From Azolla caroliniana (lineage: Eukaryota; Polypodiophyta), in assembly GCA_043228905.1 (NCBI GenBank), contig JBHGNT010000011.1, positions 2,976,001 through 3,040,000 on the forward strand: DNA of 64,000 nucleotides, given 5' to 3'. The notes under the pieces are model-generated. The model was not told the origin of the DNA and did no database searches. It saw only the letters and a list, made by a program, of their open reading frames with translations. A program made the position numbers and the translations under genes. Below, in pieces: positions 8,343 through 18,919 of this stretch (positions are counted from its first letter, which is position 1; every line of letters begins with the position of its first letter).

Positions 8343-9047
8343 AAATTAAATAATTACTTACGAGCCGGATGGTTACTTTGCCTTTATTCCTTGGCGTTGA
8401 ACCGTGCGGCTTCATCAAGCAAGCAAGCAAGCAAGAACGCGGTTCATGCGGAAGAAGCGGTTCATCGTGCTTGCTTCATGTGGATTTCTAGGCCTTCATG
8501 CGGTGATATACAACGGCAGCAAGCAAGCAAGCAAGCAAGCATGAAGGCCGATATCGTCGTTCTTTGGCTTCATCTGGCCGGGCTGGGCCGGGCCGCCGCC
8601 CCTATGTATTTGATGAATCCTGTCCCGCAGTTTATGTTAAGACAGTGTGCGAGGGGCGCATATAGTCAGCTGCTCACAACCAACCTACTTTCGTCTTGAA
8701 ATGCCTTCTTAAGGCACTTTCCTCTCACTAGGTGAAAAGAAAGGAGTTTGCAGAAACGAATTGGAAAGGACCTCAAAGAAAGCAGCAAACCAATAGTACG
8801 CTAATTTACTTGGTCCTATCGATTTCTCACGTTAATAATAACCAAACGTGAAGTGGCCCGGTTAAGGTAGGGTTGTAGCGCCTGAAATTGCCTACCTCTA
8901 TGTATGAAGAAGATAATGAACCAAATGTCATCTAGCAACGCCATACCACTTAAATGAGATTAAGGTTTGGCTCCGACACTCCAACATGCCGACCGAGAAT
9001 TCCCAGAGAACAACACCATTCTATGAAACATTCAAGGAAGGTTTGTG
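8343..9047. other. non-coding organellar-like sequence
   Basis: No convincing gene. It holds the GCAAGCAAGC-rich repeat region (8391-8720) and mitochondrial-style GC-balanced spacer between the two tRNA genes. Confidence 0.5.
8391..8720. repeat. left copy of dispersed repeat shared with 19895-20145
   Basis: Contains two (GCAA)n tracts and a 46-bp block (from GCTTGCTTCATGTGG to GATATACAAC, about 8468-8513) that recurs in the same direction near 20099-20144. The following part (about 8530-8705, ending CTTGAAATGCC) recurs inverted at about 19897-20095. Confidence 0.75.
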
Positions 9048-9121
9048 TGCACCAAAGGGGACTTGAACCTCTAACCACTTGGTTCGAAGCTAGGTACTCT
9101 ATCCGATTGAGCTATCGGTGT
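9048..9121 (-). tRNA. tRNA-Arg (TCG), bacterial/mitochondrial type
   Basis: Cloverleaf on the minus strand: acceptor ACACCGA/TTGGTGC, D arm GCTC/GAGT, anticodon loop CTTCGAA giving TCG, T arm AGAGG-TTCAAGT-CCCCT. The D arm and loops resemble bacterial tRNA-Arg. Four stem pairs are A-C mismatches (1:72, 28:42, 30:40 and one in the T stem), each of which a C-to-U change would repair. It may be a decayed or an editing-dependent gene. Confidence 0.6.
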
Positions 9122-10439
9122 TGCCTGCTGCTTTCAGAACACACTTTCCCTATCTATCTTTGGTAGGCGATTTGTTGGTTTCTGGAGCACAGCTTGTTTA
9201 GCAGGTGGATCCAGAGTGCCAAAGAAAAGAAGAGCGGTTTTCCGCTTCTTCCGCCGGCCACAGGTCAGCCTCTGAGGGCGCATCCCGGGCTTGTCCATGT
9301 CAACGCTATAGGTGACTTGTTCAGGAGGCAGCTTTTCTTTTCGGGCTGGTCCTCGTGGATGGTTCTCTAACCTTCCACACACTGTTAAGGAATGACCTAG
9401 TCATGTAATAGGGTCTCTTAAAGGAAATTATGCGGGTAGGTACTTGCACATCATAGAGGGCACGCACGCACGCACGGGTGTTGAGACTTTGCCAACCCAG
9501 CCCAGCCCAGCCCAGCCAACATGGGTGCTGCTTTCGCGCTCCTCTGCAGCAACAGAAGGCCATTCTGTTAATGAAAGCGGCGAGTCATGGCACGATGAAC
9601 TGCTTCATCGAAAAGCGTTAGTGAAAAGTACAGCGTGCAGCTGGAATATTATTATTATTCGTTACTCATTTCATGACTGAAGCGCCAGCCAAAAAAACAA
9701 AACAAACAAAAAACTAGCACCTTTGAAAACAAAAGTGGTAGGGCCAGGAAGCCACCTGGCAATAGGAAAGTGCACGAATCAAGATACGGCCTCTCCTCAT
9801 TACGAAGAACCGGCAGATTCAGGTACCTTGCCGGCCAAGTGAAGTGGTAGCTTGCCTAAGGTAGGTTCCTGTTCTTACAAGGGGTCTTTCGGGCTTTTGA
9901 CAATGAATTTTCGAGGATTCTAGGGATAACATTGTTGAGTGAACACTGGACGTTGACATTTATAGGAAGGTACTACTTTGGGCGATCTTCAACAAAGTTG
10001 TGCTAATAGGCCTTCAAGCAAGTAGGAACCTATATGTCGATAAGGTTTGTGCCTTGTTTAGGGATAGGTATCCGCTCTTGAAAATCTCCACCCATCATAG
10101 TGCCCCCTCGTCCGTTACTTTGCCTCAGTGCTCTCCTGCCCCCGTAACATTATGAAAGGGTTGAGAACAACAACGGCGACGGTATAGCAAGAGAAAGCTA
10201 GAGAGAAAGGGCTATGGGAATGTGAAGGACTCCCTTCATTGAAAAAGAAAGTGTCGATTGTCTATTCTTTAGGCACTTGCGGGAGACTAATCTCTCCTAG
10301 AGAACACGTGTGGGAAGTATTCGTTTCTAATAATCCCAAAGTCTTTAAGGTTTTGACCATTTTGTGTAACCATTAGGATGCTCCGAAAACACTAGAGTAC
10401 AGGAAGGAAACACTGGTGTCAAAGCATTCTTTGGGAACT
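9122..10439. other. unassigned organellar-like sequence
   Basis: No gene could be supported. Short frames are present on both strands but none has a recognisable motif. A CCCAG run (about 9498-9517) and a CACG run (about 9460-9475) are simple repeats. Confidence 0.4.
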
Positions 10440-10767
10440 ACATCTTGTTCTTCCTAGATGGATGATTTGCCCCGTTTGATGCCGTCGTGTGAAAGTTGTT
10501 TTCATGATTTAGGAATTCAACTGATTTTAGGTAATCCATCTTTATGTGGCACGACATGAAAGGTGCTATGAAAAACACGTAACCGACCAAATTACGTGAA
10601 ATGGATAAATCAATCTGGTTAGGGCATTCTTCGGGGGTCGGACTACCATTAGTCCATATTTCCATGAATGAGATCTCTCGCATTTCCACACCATTCTCAA
10701 ACGGATGGACACTATAATTTACGTTTCGGTGGTACGGATTAATCGTAGTTCGAACCCTACCAAGCAA
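10440..10767 (-). pseudogene. rpoA: plastid rpoA fragment (alpha subunit, internal part)
   Basis: Minus-strand frame with R-N-V-N-Y-S-V-H and [12 protein letters not shown], then a decayed T-P-E-E...S-R-N-L match. These are hallmarks of the end of the N-terminal domain of the plastid RNA polymerase alpha subunit, which assembles the plastid-encoded polymerase. The upstream and downstream parts are not contiguous: the C-terminal domain lies at 19600-19800. The remainder of this frame (H-N-E-N...K-N-K-M) has no clear match. A rearranged plastid insert. Confidence 0.7.
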
Positions 10768-10829
10768 TATCTAGTTTCTTGCGCTCTGGGAGCTAATAAT
10801 CAAACCGCTACCCAACAAGACAGCTACTA

Positions 10830-10877
10830 TTTTGTTGAAGAAAAAAAAGTAGTTATCTTTTTATTTCTTCAACAAAA
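10830..10877. terminator. 14-bp hairpin, plastid-type 3' stem-loop
   Basis: TTTTGTTGAAGAAA at 10830-10843 pairs perfectly with TTTCTTCAACAAAA at 10864-10877 around a 20-nt AT-rich loop. Perfect AT-rich stem-loops of this kind are typical plastid mRNA 3' ends. The gene it belonged to is not identified. Confidence 0.5.
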
Positions 10878-10999
10878 GAATATCTATTCATTGAACCAGA
10901 CTGGTTGCTGCGAGTCACACACCCATATCAAAATCTTTTAGGGGATTATTCGCACAATTTAACTACCTTTTTGACCATAATCGATCCAACTACTCGAGA

Positions 11000-11699
11000 A
11001 ATTAGAATTGGGTAGCTACTGAGTAGAATGCTACTACAACCCCAAAAGTGTTTGTTTCTCTTCCAGCTTTTCCTAGTTTAAGTACTAGGATTTGAAACTC
11101 AGATAGATTTAAGATTCTCTCTACTTAGTCAGGAGAGATCTTTGTGGGACTCTCCCCATGATCGGGTTTAAGAGGCTTCGTGAAACCCTACTTATATACA
11201 TACCCAATCGGGTTCTTTATGAGTCTAAAGCATTACGGTTTTTAGGACGCATACATTCCCCCCGCACCCAAATACAAAAAAATTACCCATAAAAAAAGAA
11301 CTATTTTATGGCTCAACCGTCGGGGTAAAAAAATGATCCAAAGGGAGGAGATATAGTCAAAATTGTAACAAGTTAAGATCCTATACCTTTTAGATTAGAG
11401 TTCGCAAGCGCATCAGCGATGAAGTGATACACGATGTATGGGATAAGAGATAATTCAAGAAGCTTCCTCATTAATTTATTAGGCTGACTTGGGTCATAAG
11501 CCACTCCACGAAATCATTGTTTTCTGTGTTCCTCTATAAGATCCCCCTCCTTTGAGGAAGAGGTACTCAAATTACTAGGAAATACAAAACTTTATAAAAG
11601 TGAAATTCTTGTGGAGTAATATACCTAAAGATTCGCTCGAGCCGTATGAGAAGAAACTCTCATGTTCGATTCTGATGGGGGGATAGAATGTCCATCCCA
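11000..11699 (+). other. petD: petD group II intron, 3' part
   Basis: Intron sequence just upstream of petD exon 2. Domain V is visible at about 11638-11672 (GAGCCGTATGAG...CTCATGTTCGATTC), a 34-nt hairpin with bulge typical of group II introns, followed by a short domain VI region before the exon. The left boundary is uncertain and exon 1 was not found. Confidence 0.65.
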
Positions 11700-12182
11700 A
11701 TAACAAAGAAACCTGACCTGAATGATCCTGTTTTGAGAGTGAAATTAGCTAAGGGTACGGGACACAACTATTACGGAGAACCCGCTTGGCCCAACGATCT
11801 TTTACATATATTTCCTGTCGTAATCTTAGGAACAAATGCTTGTATCGTGGGTTTAGCAGTTCTAGAACCATCAATGATTGGTGAACCGGCAAATCCTTTT
11901 GCAACTCCTTTGGAAATATCACCTGAGTGGTATTTTTTTCCCGTGTTCCAAATACTCCGTACAATTCCGAATAAATTATTAGGTGTACTTTTGATGGCAG
12001 CCGTACCCGCAGGTTTGTTAACAGTATCCTTCATTGAGAATGTTAATAAATTTCAAAATCCGTTTCGACGTCTGGTAGCTACAACAGTTTTTGTTATTGG
12101 TACTGCGGTTGCTGTTTGGTTAGGCATAGGAGCAACTCTACCAATTGATGGATCTTTAACTTTTGGATTATTTCAAAATTAG
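11700..12182 (+). pseudogene. petD: plastid petD exon 2 (cytochrome b6f subunit IV)
   Basis: Reads [12 protein letters not shown] through [33 protein letters not shown] and N-K-F-Q-N-P-F-R-R to a stop at 12180-12182. About 160 residues, full exon 2 length, with three transmembrane stretches. In plastids subunit IV sits with cytochrome b6 in the b6f complex that passes electrons from plastoquinol to plastocyanin. The frame is intact but differs from the highly conserved protein at several sites (E-I-S-P-E-W, T-V-S-F, R-R-L-V-A), as expected for a non-selected nuclear copy or an unedited gene. The frame also runs back into the intron (ATG at 11688), which is not a real start. Confidence 0.85.
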
Positions 12183-12532
12183 AACCCTACTAGTTCATTG
12201 ACATGCACACAAAAAATCTAGGGAGTGATTGTTACACCACAACATCTCCCTAGACTTGTTGTTTTTTTATAAGCAACTACTAAAATTTCGAAATGGTTCG
12301 ATTATTTATTCTATTTCTTATTTGACAACTAATTATACGTATACGACGACCAAAGCCGCATAACCGCTTTTTTCTGCATCCCCTTCTTGTCTGTCTATGC
12401 AAAAAAAAAATCACTACTTAGCCGCTTTCATTATTGATAAAGAGCCACAACGGGCAAGCAATGGGCTGGCCCACAACACCACAACACAAGGAGTACGATT
12501 CTGAGAAAAGACCTTTTATTCCTAATCCACGT
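12183..12532. other. petD-rpoA intergenic region with the last rpoA codons
   Basis: Plastid spacer after petD. On the minus strand 12522-12532 supplies the end of the rpoA frame: when joined to 19600 across element I, the codons read K-V-R-V-D followed by TAG (12524-12522). petD and rpoA are convergent neighbours in plastid genomes, which this arrangement reproduces. Confidence 0.7.
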
Positions 12533-13212
12533 TGTCGTGTTATTACGCAAGTGCGTGGAGAACAAGGCGAAACCACTGGGGTCTTGGACCGAGGAATAGG
12601 TGAGAAAAGGGAGAGAGAGAGACACACTCACACACGGATAGACAAAGAAGAGCGTAGGAGCGCAGCCCAACAACACAAGAGACACCAGTTGGGCAGGAGA
12701 TAGAGTATAAGAACGCGTATATAAATATATGTATGCAGATGACTCGAACGGTTACAGCCGATCAGGTCGGCGAGACGGGTGCCGACACCTGATCACCCAC
12801 ACACACAGGGGAGCAAGATGGAGATTCTGTCGGAAGCACACGGGCGTTCCACGGAACAGAATCAGCCTCTCGAGAACCTGCGCAAAGAAAGCTATGGAGA
12901 ACGACAGAGGAGAAGAGCTCGGTCCCAGTCCGACAGCACTTCGTCCCCTCTCCCCCTAGTGCCCCCCTCTCTCCCCGTCTCCCTCTCTTTTATAGCTCAA
13001 GGAGGGAGACCGTTTTCACCTGTTTACATCACATTAATTCTCTGTCCTTTCGGACAGAGATACTCCTCGATTCTCCCTATAGAATATTGCTACCTAGGAT
13101 TTGACTTTTGTGCCTACCTATCTAGTATACAACAAGGGGCGTGCCCACGTGTAAGGGCCGATTCACACACGCTATACACGGTTTGCACCTGGGGACGGTT
13201 TTCTTCACGACA
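12533..13212 (-). mobile_element. 3' LTR of element I
   Basis: 680 bp, TGTCGTG...CACGACA. On the minus strand GAGCTATAAAAGAGAGG (about 12982-12998) is a good TATA box. A polypurine tract (GGTTAGGTGGGGGCGGA on the minus strand) abuts it at 13213. Confidence 0.9.
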
Positions 13213-13288
13213 TCCGCCCCCACCTAACCGCGCATCCACCGGTATGCGCCAAAATTGGGTTCCTATTGGAGAAAACCGGTCCTTGCTT

Positions 13289-16200
13289 TTATTCCTCGTT
13301 TACCGGTTCGTTGCTGTCCATGCCCCCTAGCTCCGGCTCACCGTCGTGTTGTTTCTTGAACGCTTTGATCCTCTTCCCTGCTACCGGTATCGCCATTCTC
13401 GTATTGTCGAGCTCCGCGAGATGGTACGTCCCATTGTCATTGGTGCCTGTTACCACATAAGGCCCGAACACCCTCTTCGCAAACTTCCGCGTGGCCCTGT
13501 GCTGATTGTCGAGGCTGTTGTCGTAGACTAGCACCCAGTCGCCTTCCTCGATCTTCCTTGGCCGGAGCCGGTGTGTTCGGTCAAACCGGGCTTTGTTCCT
13601 TATCCTCACTACCCGAAGTTTCTCCGCGGCTCGCTCTACGTCCTCCGGCCTCCGCTCGAGCTGTCGAATCCGCGCCGCCAATAGTTCCTCCCGGCTCATC
13701 TCATCCCTCTAGTCCACCGTGGCCCACGAGGAAATCGTTCTCTCTGTTGGCATGATCGGCTTCTGTCCGAACATAAGCTCTGCCGGCATGAACTCGGTTA
13801 CCGAACTGTGCGTAGTCCAGTCCGCCCACAAGGCATATGGTAGCAGCCTTGGCCAGTTCCTGACTTGGCCTCCGCACGCCCGTACTAGTGCTTTGACAAT
13901 CGGCCCGTGTCCACGCTCTACCTTCCCGTTCGCCTCCGGATTGTACGCTGTGGTGAGCGAAAGTTTGACTCCTAGCTGGTCGAACAACTCTTTGGCCTCT
14001 TCTGCATCCAACTCACCACGGTCAGCCACGATCTTCCCTACGCACCCGTATCGACATACCACGTCCTCAATCAAAAACCGGCACACGGCTGCAGTCGTCT
14101 TGTTCTGCAAGGCTCGGCCTTCAACCTGGTTTGTTAGATCCTCCCGAGCCAGCACCAGATACCGCATTTGTCCTATCCCCATTGGCATCGTCACCAAATC
14201 CACCATCCACTTGAAGTGGACGGTCGGAGGGTAGGTCGGGTGAAGCTCGTCCCGGTGTCGTATCATGGAGTGCACCTGACAGCTTTCGCAAGTCGTCACG
14301 AACCGATGCACGTCCCGGTATAGTCCCGACCACCAGTACTTCCCCTTTAGCTTTTTGAACGTGGCCCACGTTCCACGGTATCCAGCCCAAGGACTATCGT
14401 GGTACGCCGCCAGCAAACCCTCCTGTTCCTCCTTCTTTGCCACCCCTTGGAGCGGGATGTCGTTCCTCTTCTTCGGGTGCTTCCATATGTACCCCTCCCG
14501 GAGGAAGAATCGGTATGCTTTCTTCTGAATCCAGTTGGCCTCATCCCTTGTCCATGCCGCGTCCGGTGTCATTGTTTTCAGGAACCCGCCGATCTGCAAC
14601 CACACCCCGTTGTACTTGCTCTCGTCAAAATCCTTAAGCGTTGGAGAGCATTCCCTGCCGGCTGTTACGTAAGCCGCCTCGAAGAAGTCCACGCTGACTT
14701 CCTCATCCTCTTAAACCATGCCGCCCTCGTTTTCGAACCTCGCCCTTGAAAGCATGTCGGCCATGGCATTGTCTTTCCCGGAAATGTGTCGTATTTCCGG
14801 ATTCAGGGACTTGATGTACGCTAATCACCTGAGCATTGCCAGGTCCGGCGTTGCACATCCGGAAACCATGCCAAGAATCGGCAGGCAGTCCGTCTCGATA
14901 ATTACCTCTGTCCCGATCAGGTAGTCTTTAACGGCCTTTAACGCCGAAACGATACCCCAAAGCTCGTGTTTAACCTGGGCGTATCCTCGTTGTCGCTTGT
15001 TGAGGACCTTCGCGCCGAACCGGATCGGAAAACGCATGCCGTCCTCGTCCTCTTGGTTGACGACCCATCCGATCCCGGTCGGACTCGTGTCTACCATTAC
15101 GCAAATTGGAGTGCTCTTTCCATAGACAACCTTTCGGAGCGCCGGAGCCGCGGTAAGTGCTTCCTTCATCTTCTGGACAGACTCTGTATGCTCGTCTCTC
15201 CACTCGAATTTTCGCCCCTTTTTCAGCAACCCGTATAACGGCTCCACGACGTGGGCGTAATGCGGGATCCATATGTGGTAGAACGCACATGCTCCCAAGA
15301 ACCTCCGAACCTCCGTGATCGAGCTACAGTCGGGCTTCATCGCGGAGATGGCTTCTACCTTAGCCGGAGACGGTTTCCGGCCGTACGGCCCGCATAGGTG
15401 TTCGACGACCATGATCTCTGATTGCCCGAAGGCCGATTTTCCCCCAGCGAAGGTGAGCCTCGCGCCCTCTAACCTCTGCAGCACCCTTTCGCAGTCATCT
15501 ATGTGCATCACCACGAATTTCCGGCACTCGTCCGCTCCGATCGTCTCGTCCTTTTCCTCCACCGGGCATCCCTTGATCGGGACGTCGTCCAGAAACGGCA
15601 TGGTGATGTCCGGGATACAATCCCTCAGCACCTTGTTCATTGCGTTCACCATGTGAGCCACCAAGTTCGTCCCTCCTTGCGGTAGGGTACACATCCGTAC
15701 TAGGCCGAGAGGAGTTCGCATTGTCGTGATGTCTCTGCTCTCTATGGCTAGCTGGAACTGATCGTACCCCGAGTAGAGATCATTGACTGAGTAAATTAAC
15801 CTTTCGGCGAAGGCCTCCGCGAACTCGTCTATTGTCGGTCCGACTCCTGCGTTCCGAATGGTCACCTTGTTGACCGGCTGCAGGTCTTGAATAAAGCGCA
15901 GCGTGCCATCCTTCTTCGGCACGGTAAACCACCGATTCGAGTATGGGGCACTCGACGGTTCGAGGATGCCCATCTCCACCCTTTGCTTTAGGAGCTCCAT
16001 CAACTTCGGGATGTGAGCTCTTGGCACCGGAATCGGCTTGAGATTCCACGGTACATGCGGCACCGTGAAGATCACCATTGGTTCGACAACTGTCGAGTCT
16101 ACGCACCTGATCTCCTCCGGTGAGAATGCGAAAGCCTTCCCGTGCCTCCTAAGCATTCTTCGAAACCGGTCCTCCTTCGCCGGCAGTAGGAAGCCGTCCC

Positions 16201-16735
16201 CACCGACCTTGAGCTCCCGTAGCGTTATGTCGGTGAACCGGTGCCCTATGCCGGCCGGATTCCGTAAACTTGGGTCCGACGCGACCCCCTTTATCCGCTC
16301 CTCGCTGCCCTCCGGCAAGGGTGTCGTGACTGGCCTCACCTTCCGGTCCACAGTCTTGTATTTCGTATCCACTTGGGCCGTCCGATCCGACCCGATCCTT
16401 CTTTCGAAGTCCGCGATGACTTCGTACATTTCTATCGACCCCACCGGAACGGTCCGGTCTTCTCTAAGGTCTTCACCGATCACCTTTCGTAGTTCGCCCA
16501 AGGTGTCGTCAAAAGAGACCGCCTCAACGGCTCCGTTGATGTTCTCGTCGGGGAAGAGGACTCTGCATCCCCTGAGCCGCTCCTCCGCTCGCTTCCTCTC
16601 CCTACCGCTGACGCTGGTTATAGTACAACCTCCGCTATCGGAGAGCCAAAATTTCCTACCTATGGTACAGGTCTTCTTTGCTATCGTACACTTGTGGGGT
16701 TTTCCCGGAGTGTCCGGACTATCACGGCCCCACAC
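13289..16735 (-). pseudogene. element I pol: reverse transcriptase, RNase H, integrase
   Basis: One frame from 16735 to 13289 with only three stops (14825-14827, about 14711, about 13708). A 220-residue region of unknown role (S-F-D-D-T-L-G-E-L-R-K-V) precedes reverse transcriptase: F-I-Q-D-L-Q-P-V-N-K, L-P-Q-G-G-T-N, and F-L-D-D as the catalytic box. RNase H shows V-M-V-D-T-S-P-T-G-I-G-W, H-E-L-W-G-I-V and D-N-A-M-A-D-M-L-S-R. Integrase has a zinc region (H-R-F-V-T-T-C-E-S-C), catalytic D in M-V-D-L-V-T-M-P, D in I-V-A-D-R-G-E-L-D and E in A-N-G-K-V-E-R-G-H-G, then R-Y-L-V-L-A-R-E-D-L. No chromodomain. Two stops replace Trp codons kept in element III. Confidence 0.9.
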
Positions 16736-16749
16736 CTTGATAGCCCTCT

Positions 16750-17241
16750 CTAAAAATCCTCTCGGCTTTCGCCCCCGAGGGTCTCACGGTTCCGCTCACG
16801 GTTCGGTCTCACCGTCAGGAACTGGACCGAGTGGCGCTCATCCTGGCTCTTGACCCTTGCATAAGCCGAGCCGTTGTCCAACAACTTGGTCTCCATCCGT
16901 GCTGCCGTGATGTGCAGTTCTCCTAGTATAACCGGATGTGAGGACGTCTCCTGCACGAAGAAGTGTTGGTCAATCTCGACATCGCCGATCTTTACTCGTA
17001 CATTCGGGCAGGCTCCATGCAATTCTTCGGTGGCACGCGTCGCTGCTCATATTTTCCACCCGTGCTTGGTGTTGATCGGCCATTTCCCCTTCTTATAGAA
17101 GTCCATGGACATCAAATTGATTTCTGAACTGTGGTCCACTAACGCCACCACCGGTTCATGAACATCTCCGATCTTCATGGGGGTCTCCGTGGTCGCTCTA
17201 GCCTAGTGCGGCCTCCAATAGTGGCTCTCCGCCAACTCGTC
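16750..17241 (-). pseudogene. element I aspartic protease region
   Basis: Same-frame continuation of gag with stops at 17239-17241, about 17200 and about 17050. It contains V-A-L-V-D-H-S-S-E-I-N-L, K-K-G-K-W-P-I-N, R-V-K-I-G-D-V-E-I-D-Q-H-F-F-V and H-P-V-I-L-G-E. The retroviral-type protease cuts the polyprotein; the usual D-S/T-G active-site triad is D-H-S here and D-H-G in elements II and III. Confidence 0.8.
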
Positions 17242-18876
17242 TTATAGCGCCATGTCCTCTATGTGCGTCGTCTGCACCTCCACCGGCTTCTCCGGTTCTG
17301 TCTCCGTCGACAGCCTCTTCCTCTTCACCAAATCTACGATGGAGTCGTGGAACTCCTTCTTGGCGATCCCGAGCACTTCCCTCAGCAACAGTTCCACCTT
17401 GCTGTCGAGGATTCGTTCTTCCAGGACCTTTCGCAGGTCCGTGGATCTTTCGATTTCTGTGCCCAGCCGGTACCCGCCCCTCTTGGGATTATCTTGGGCG
17501 CCGGATACACCGGTCTCATTCCGTCTTTGCCCGAATCGAGTTTCATATCGTTGCGAGGGCCCGGCCCCTCCGGTTTTCCCTACCCGCTTGTCCTCCACCA
17601 GAGCCTCGTAGTTTTGACAAGCGGCTTCGACGAAGCCCGTCTTTTCTTCCACCGGGTCACTCCACCCGGTTACCTCCCAGACCCGTCTTTCCTCACAGTC
17701 CGCCTCTTCTTTCTTTAGTCGTGCGCCAGCGAGGCCTTCTAGCATCGTCGGCCAGAACCCGGCATTGTTCGTCTTCAGGGCCTCGCCACCTCCGACCCGA
17801 ATACCAGCTGACGCCGAGTAGTGGACGGTCTCCGCGTGACGAGCCGCCGCCTCCTCCATCAGCCTTTTCATACCCCCTCGCCCGACGTTCAGGTCCAGGG
17901 GCCTTCGGGTTTCACTGGCGTGCACCCGACCGTTCCACAGGTACACCACGTTGCTTCTCATCGCCTCGACGAAGTCCCCGCAGTCCTTCCGGATGTGGCC
18001 AACTGCGTCACACCACATGCACCTGTTTCTAGCCAGAGTTCGTCGGTCACGGCCCTGTTCACTACTGTCCCTCCGTGCCTGGGCGATCTGGAGGTCCTTT
18101 ACCATCTGCGTCAGTTCCTCCAGAGCTGCTCCCCCGGACGAGCCCTTGACCATGCCGGTCGAAGCCAATCCGGTCTCGAGCCAATCTTGGGTCTCTTCCC
18201 TTCGCGTTGGTGGTGTTGGCTCGAGCTTCCTTGCTGTGACAGAGCTCGCCCCTGTCGATCCTTTGGCAACCCATTCCTGCCATTTGTCGAAACAGCCACA
18301 GACCCTTTTCACCACGGCCCAGTCGGCCGTCAGCCTGTCATCAGTCTCCAATAGGAGGCCTACCTGCTCCCGATCCCGCTCATCAACTGACTTAACAAAC
18401 AATAGGACACAACTTGTGTCCAGAACGGTCCGGTCAAGCACCGAGAGGCGCGTGAAGCGTTCCTCAAACTCCCGGAGGAGCACCGACGCGTTCCTTCCTT
18501 TGTCGGGGGTCTCCACCCACTCCATGAAGTCCCGCTTCGAAAGTCGAAGCGCATCTTCAAGCTCGTATTTTTCGAGGAGCCAACCCTCGAACTCCTCCCA
18601 GGTCCGGCTCTCGGCCCGTACCTCGAGCACCTCCGTATGGATGCCCGACATTGCCACTCGAGGGAACCCGGCTAGACGCCTCTCTTCTGGAATGTCCCTC
18701 ATTACCATCTCAACCCGGTAGGATGCCAAGTAGCTCGTGGCATCCTTCCCACTAAACCGGCCGATCGTACCGACAACCGTCTCGATAGCCCTATCAAGGG
18801 CGCCGGTGCCTTCGCGCGCACTCACTATACGGTCCACAGCCGAAGCCATGGCTTCTGCGAGGTCTGACCCCCTCAT
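17242..18876 (-). CDS. element I gag
   Basis: 544 codons starting M-R-G-S-D-L-A-E-A-M-A, an ATG that sits shortly after the primer-binding site. The N-terminal half is capsid-like (G-R-F-S-G-K-D-A-T-S-Y-L, E-F-E-E-R-F-T-R-L, L-L-F-V-K-S-V-D). The zinc knuckle C-M-W-C-D-A-V-G-H-I-R-K-D-C (CX2CX4HX4C) is at about residues 292-305 and would bind element RNA. A coiled, acid- and Arg-rich tail follows. Gag builds the virus-like particle in which reverse transcription occurs. The frame ends at a stop just before the protease; in element III gag and protease are one frame, so this stop is probably a mutation. Confidence 0.85.
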   Translation of the reverse strand: MRGSDLAEAMASAVDRIVSAREGTGALDRAIETVVGTIGRFSGKDATSYLASYRVEMVMRDIPEERRLAGFPRVAMSGIHTEVLEVRAESRTWEEFEGWLLEKYELEDALRLSKRDFMEWVETPDKGRNASVLLREFEERFTRLSVLDRTVLDTSCVLLFVKSVDERDREQVGLLLETDDRLTADWAVVKRVCGCFDKWQEWVAKGSTGASSVTARKLEPTPPTRREETQDWLETGLASTGMVKGSSGGAALEELTQMVKDLQIAQARRDSSEQGRDRRTLARNRCMWCDAVGHIRKDCGDFVEAMRSNVVYLWNGRVHASETRRPLDLNVGRGGMKRLMEEAAARHAETVHYSASAGIRVGGGEALKTNNAGFWPTMLEGLAGARLKKEEADCEERRVWEVTGWSDPVEEKTGFVEAACQNYEALVEDKRVGKTGGAGPSQRYETRFGQRRNETGVSGAQDNPKRGGYRLGTEIERSTDLRKVLEERILDSKVELLLREVLGIAKKEFHDSIVDLVKRKRLSTETEPEKPVEVQTTHIEDMAL

Positions 18877-18889
18877 CTTCTACTCCTCT

Positions 18890-18919
18890 ACCGCCTGTTC
18901 ACGTCGGGTTCACCAAATA
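18890..18919 (-). promoter_or_regulatory. primer-binding site, tRNA-Trp type
   Basis: Minus strand, just inside the 5' LTR: TGGTGAACCCGACGTGAA. It is complementary to the 3' end that I recall for plant cytosolic tRNA-Trp (TTCACGTCGGGTTCACCA). Reverse transcription would start here. Confidence 0.75.

Noticed and set aside
8391-8570. CRISPR-like alternation of GCAA repeats and spacers
   Set aside because: Simple tetranucleotide repeats without constant repeat-spacer structure; plant context.
10905-10930. Group II intron start (GTGTGTGACTCG) on the minus strand as petD or petB exon 1
   Set aside because: The motif is short, inverted relative to petD exon 2, and no exon 1 codons could be confirmed.
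11688-12182. Functional petD gene
   Set aside because: Exon 1 and a plastid promoter are missing, conserved residues are changed, and it is embedded in nuclear retrotransposons.
16038-16853. 271-codon plus-strand frame opposite element I pol
   Set aside because: Shadow of the minus-strand reverse transcriptase region; no motif of its own.
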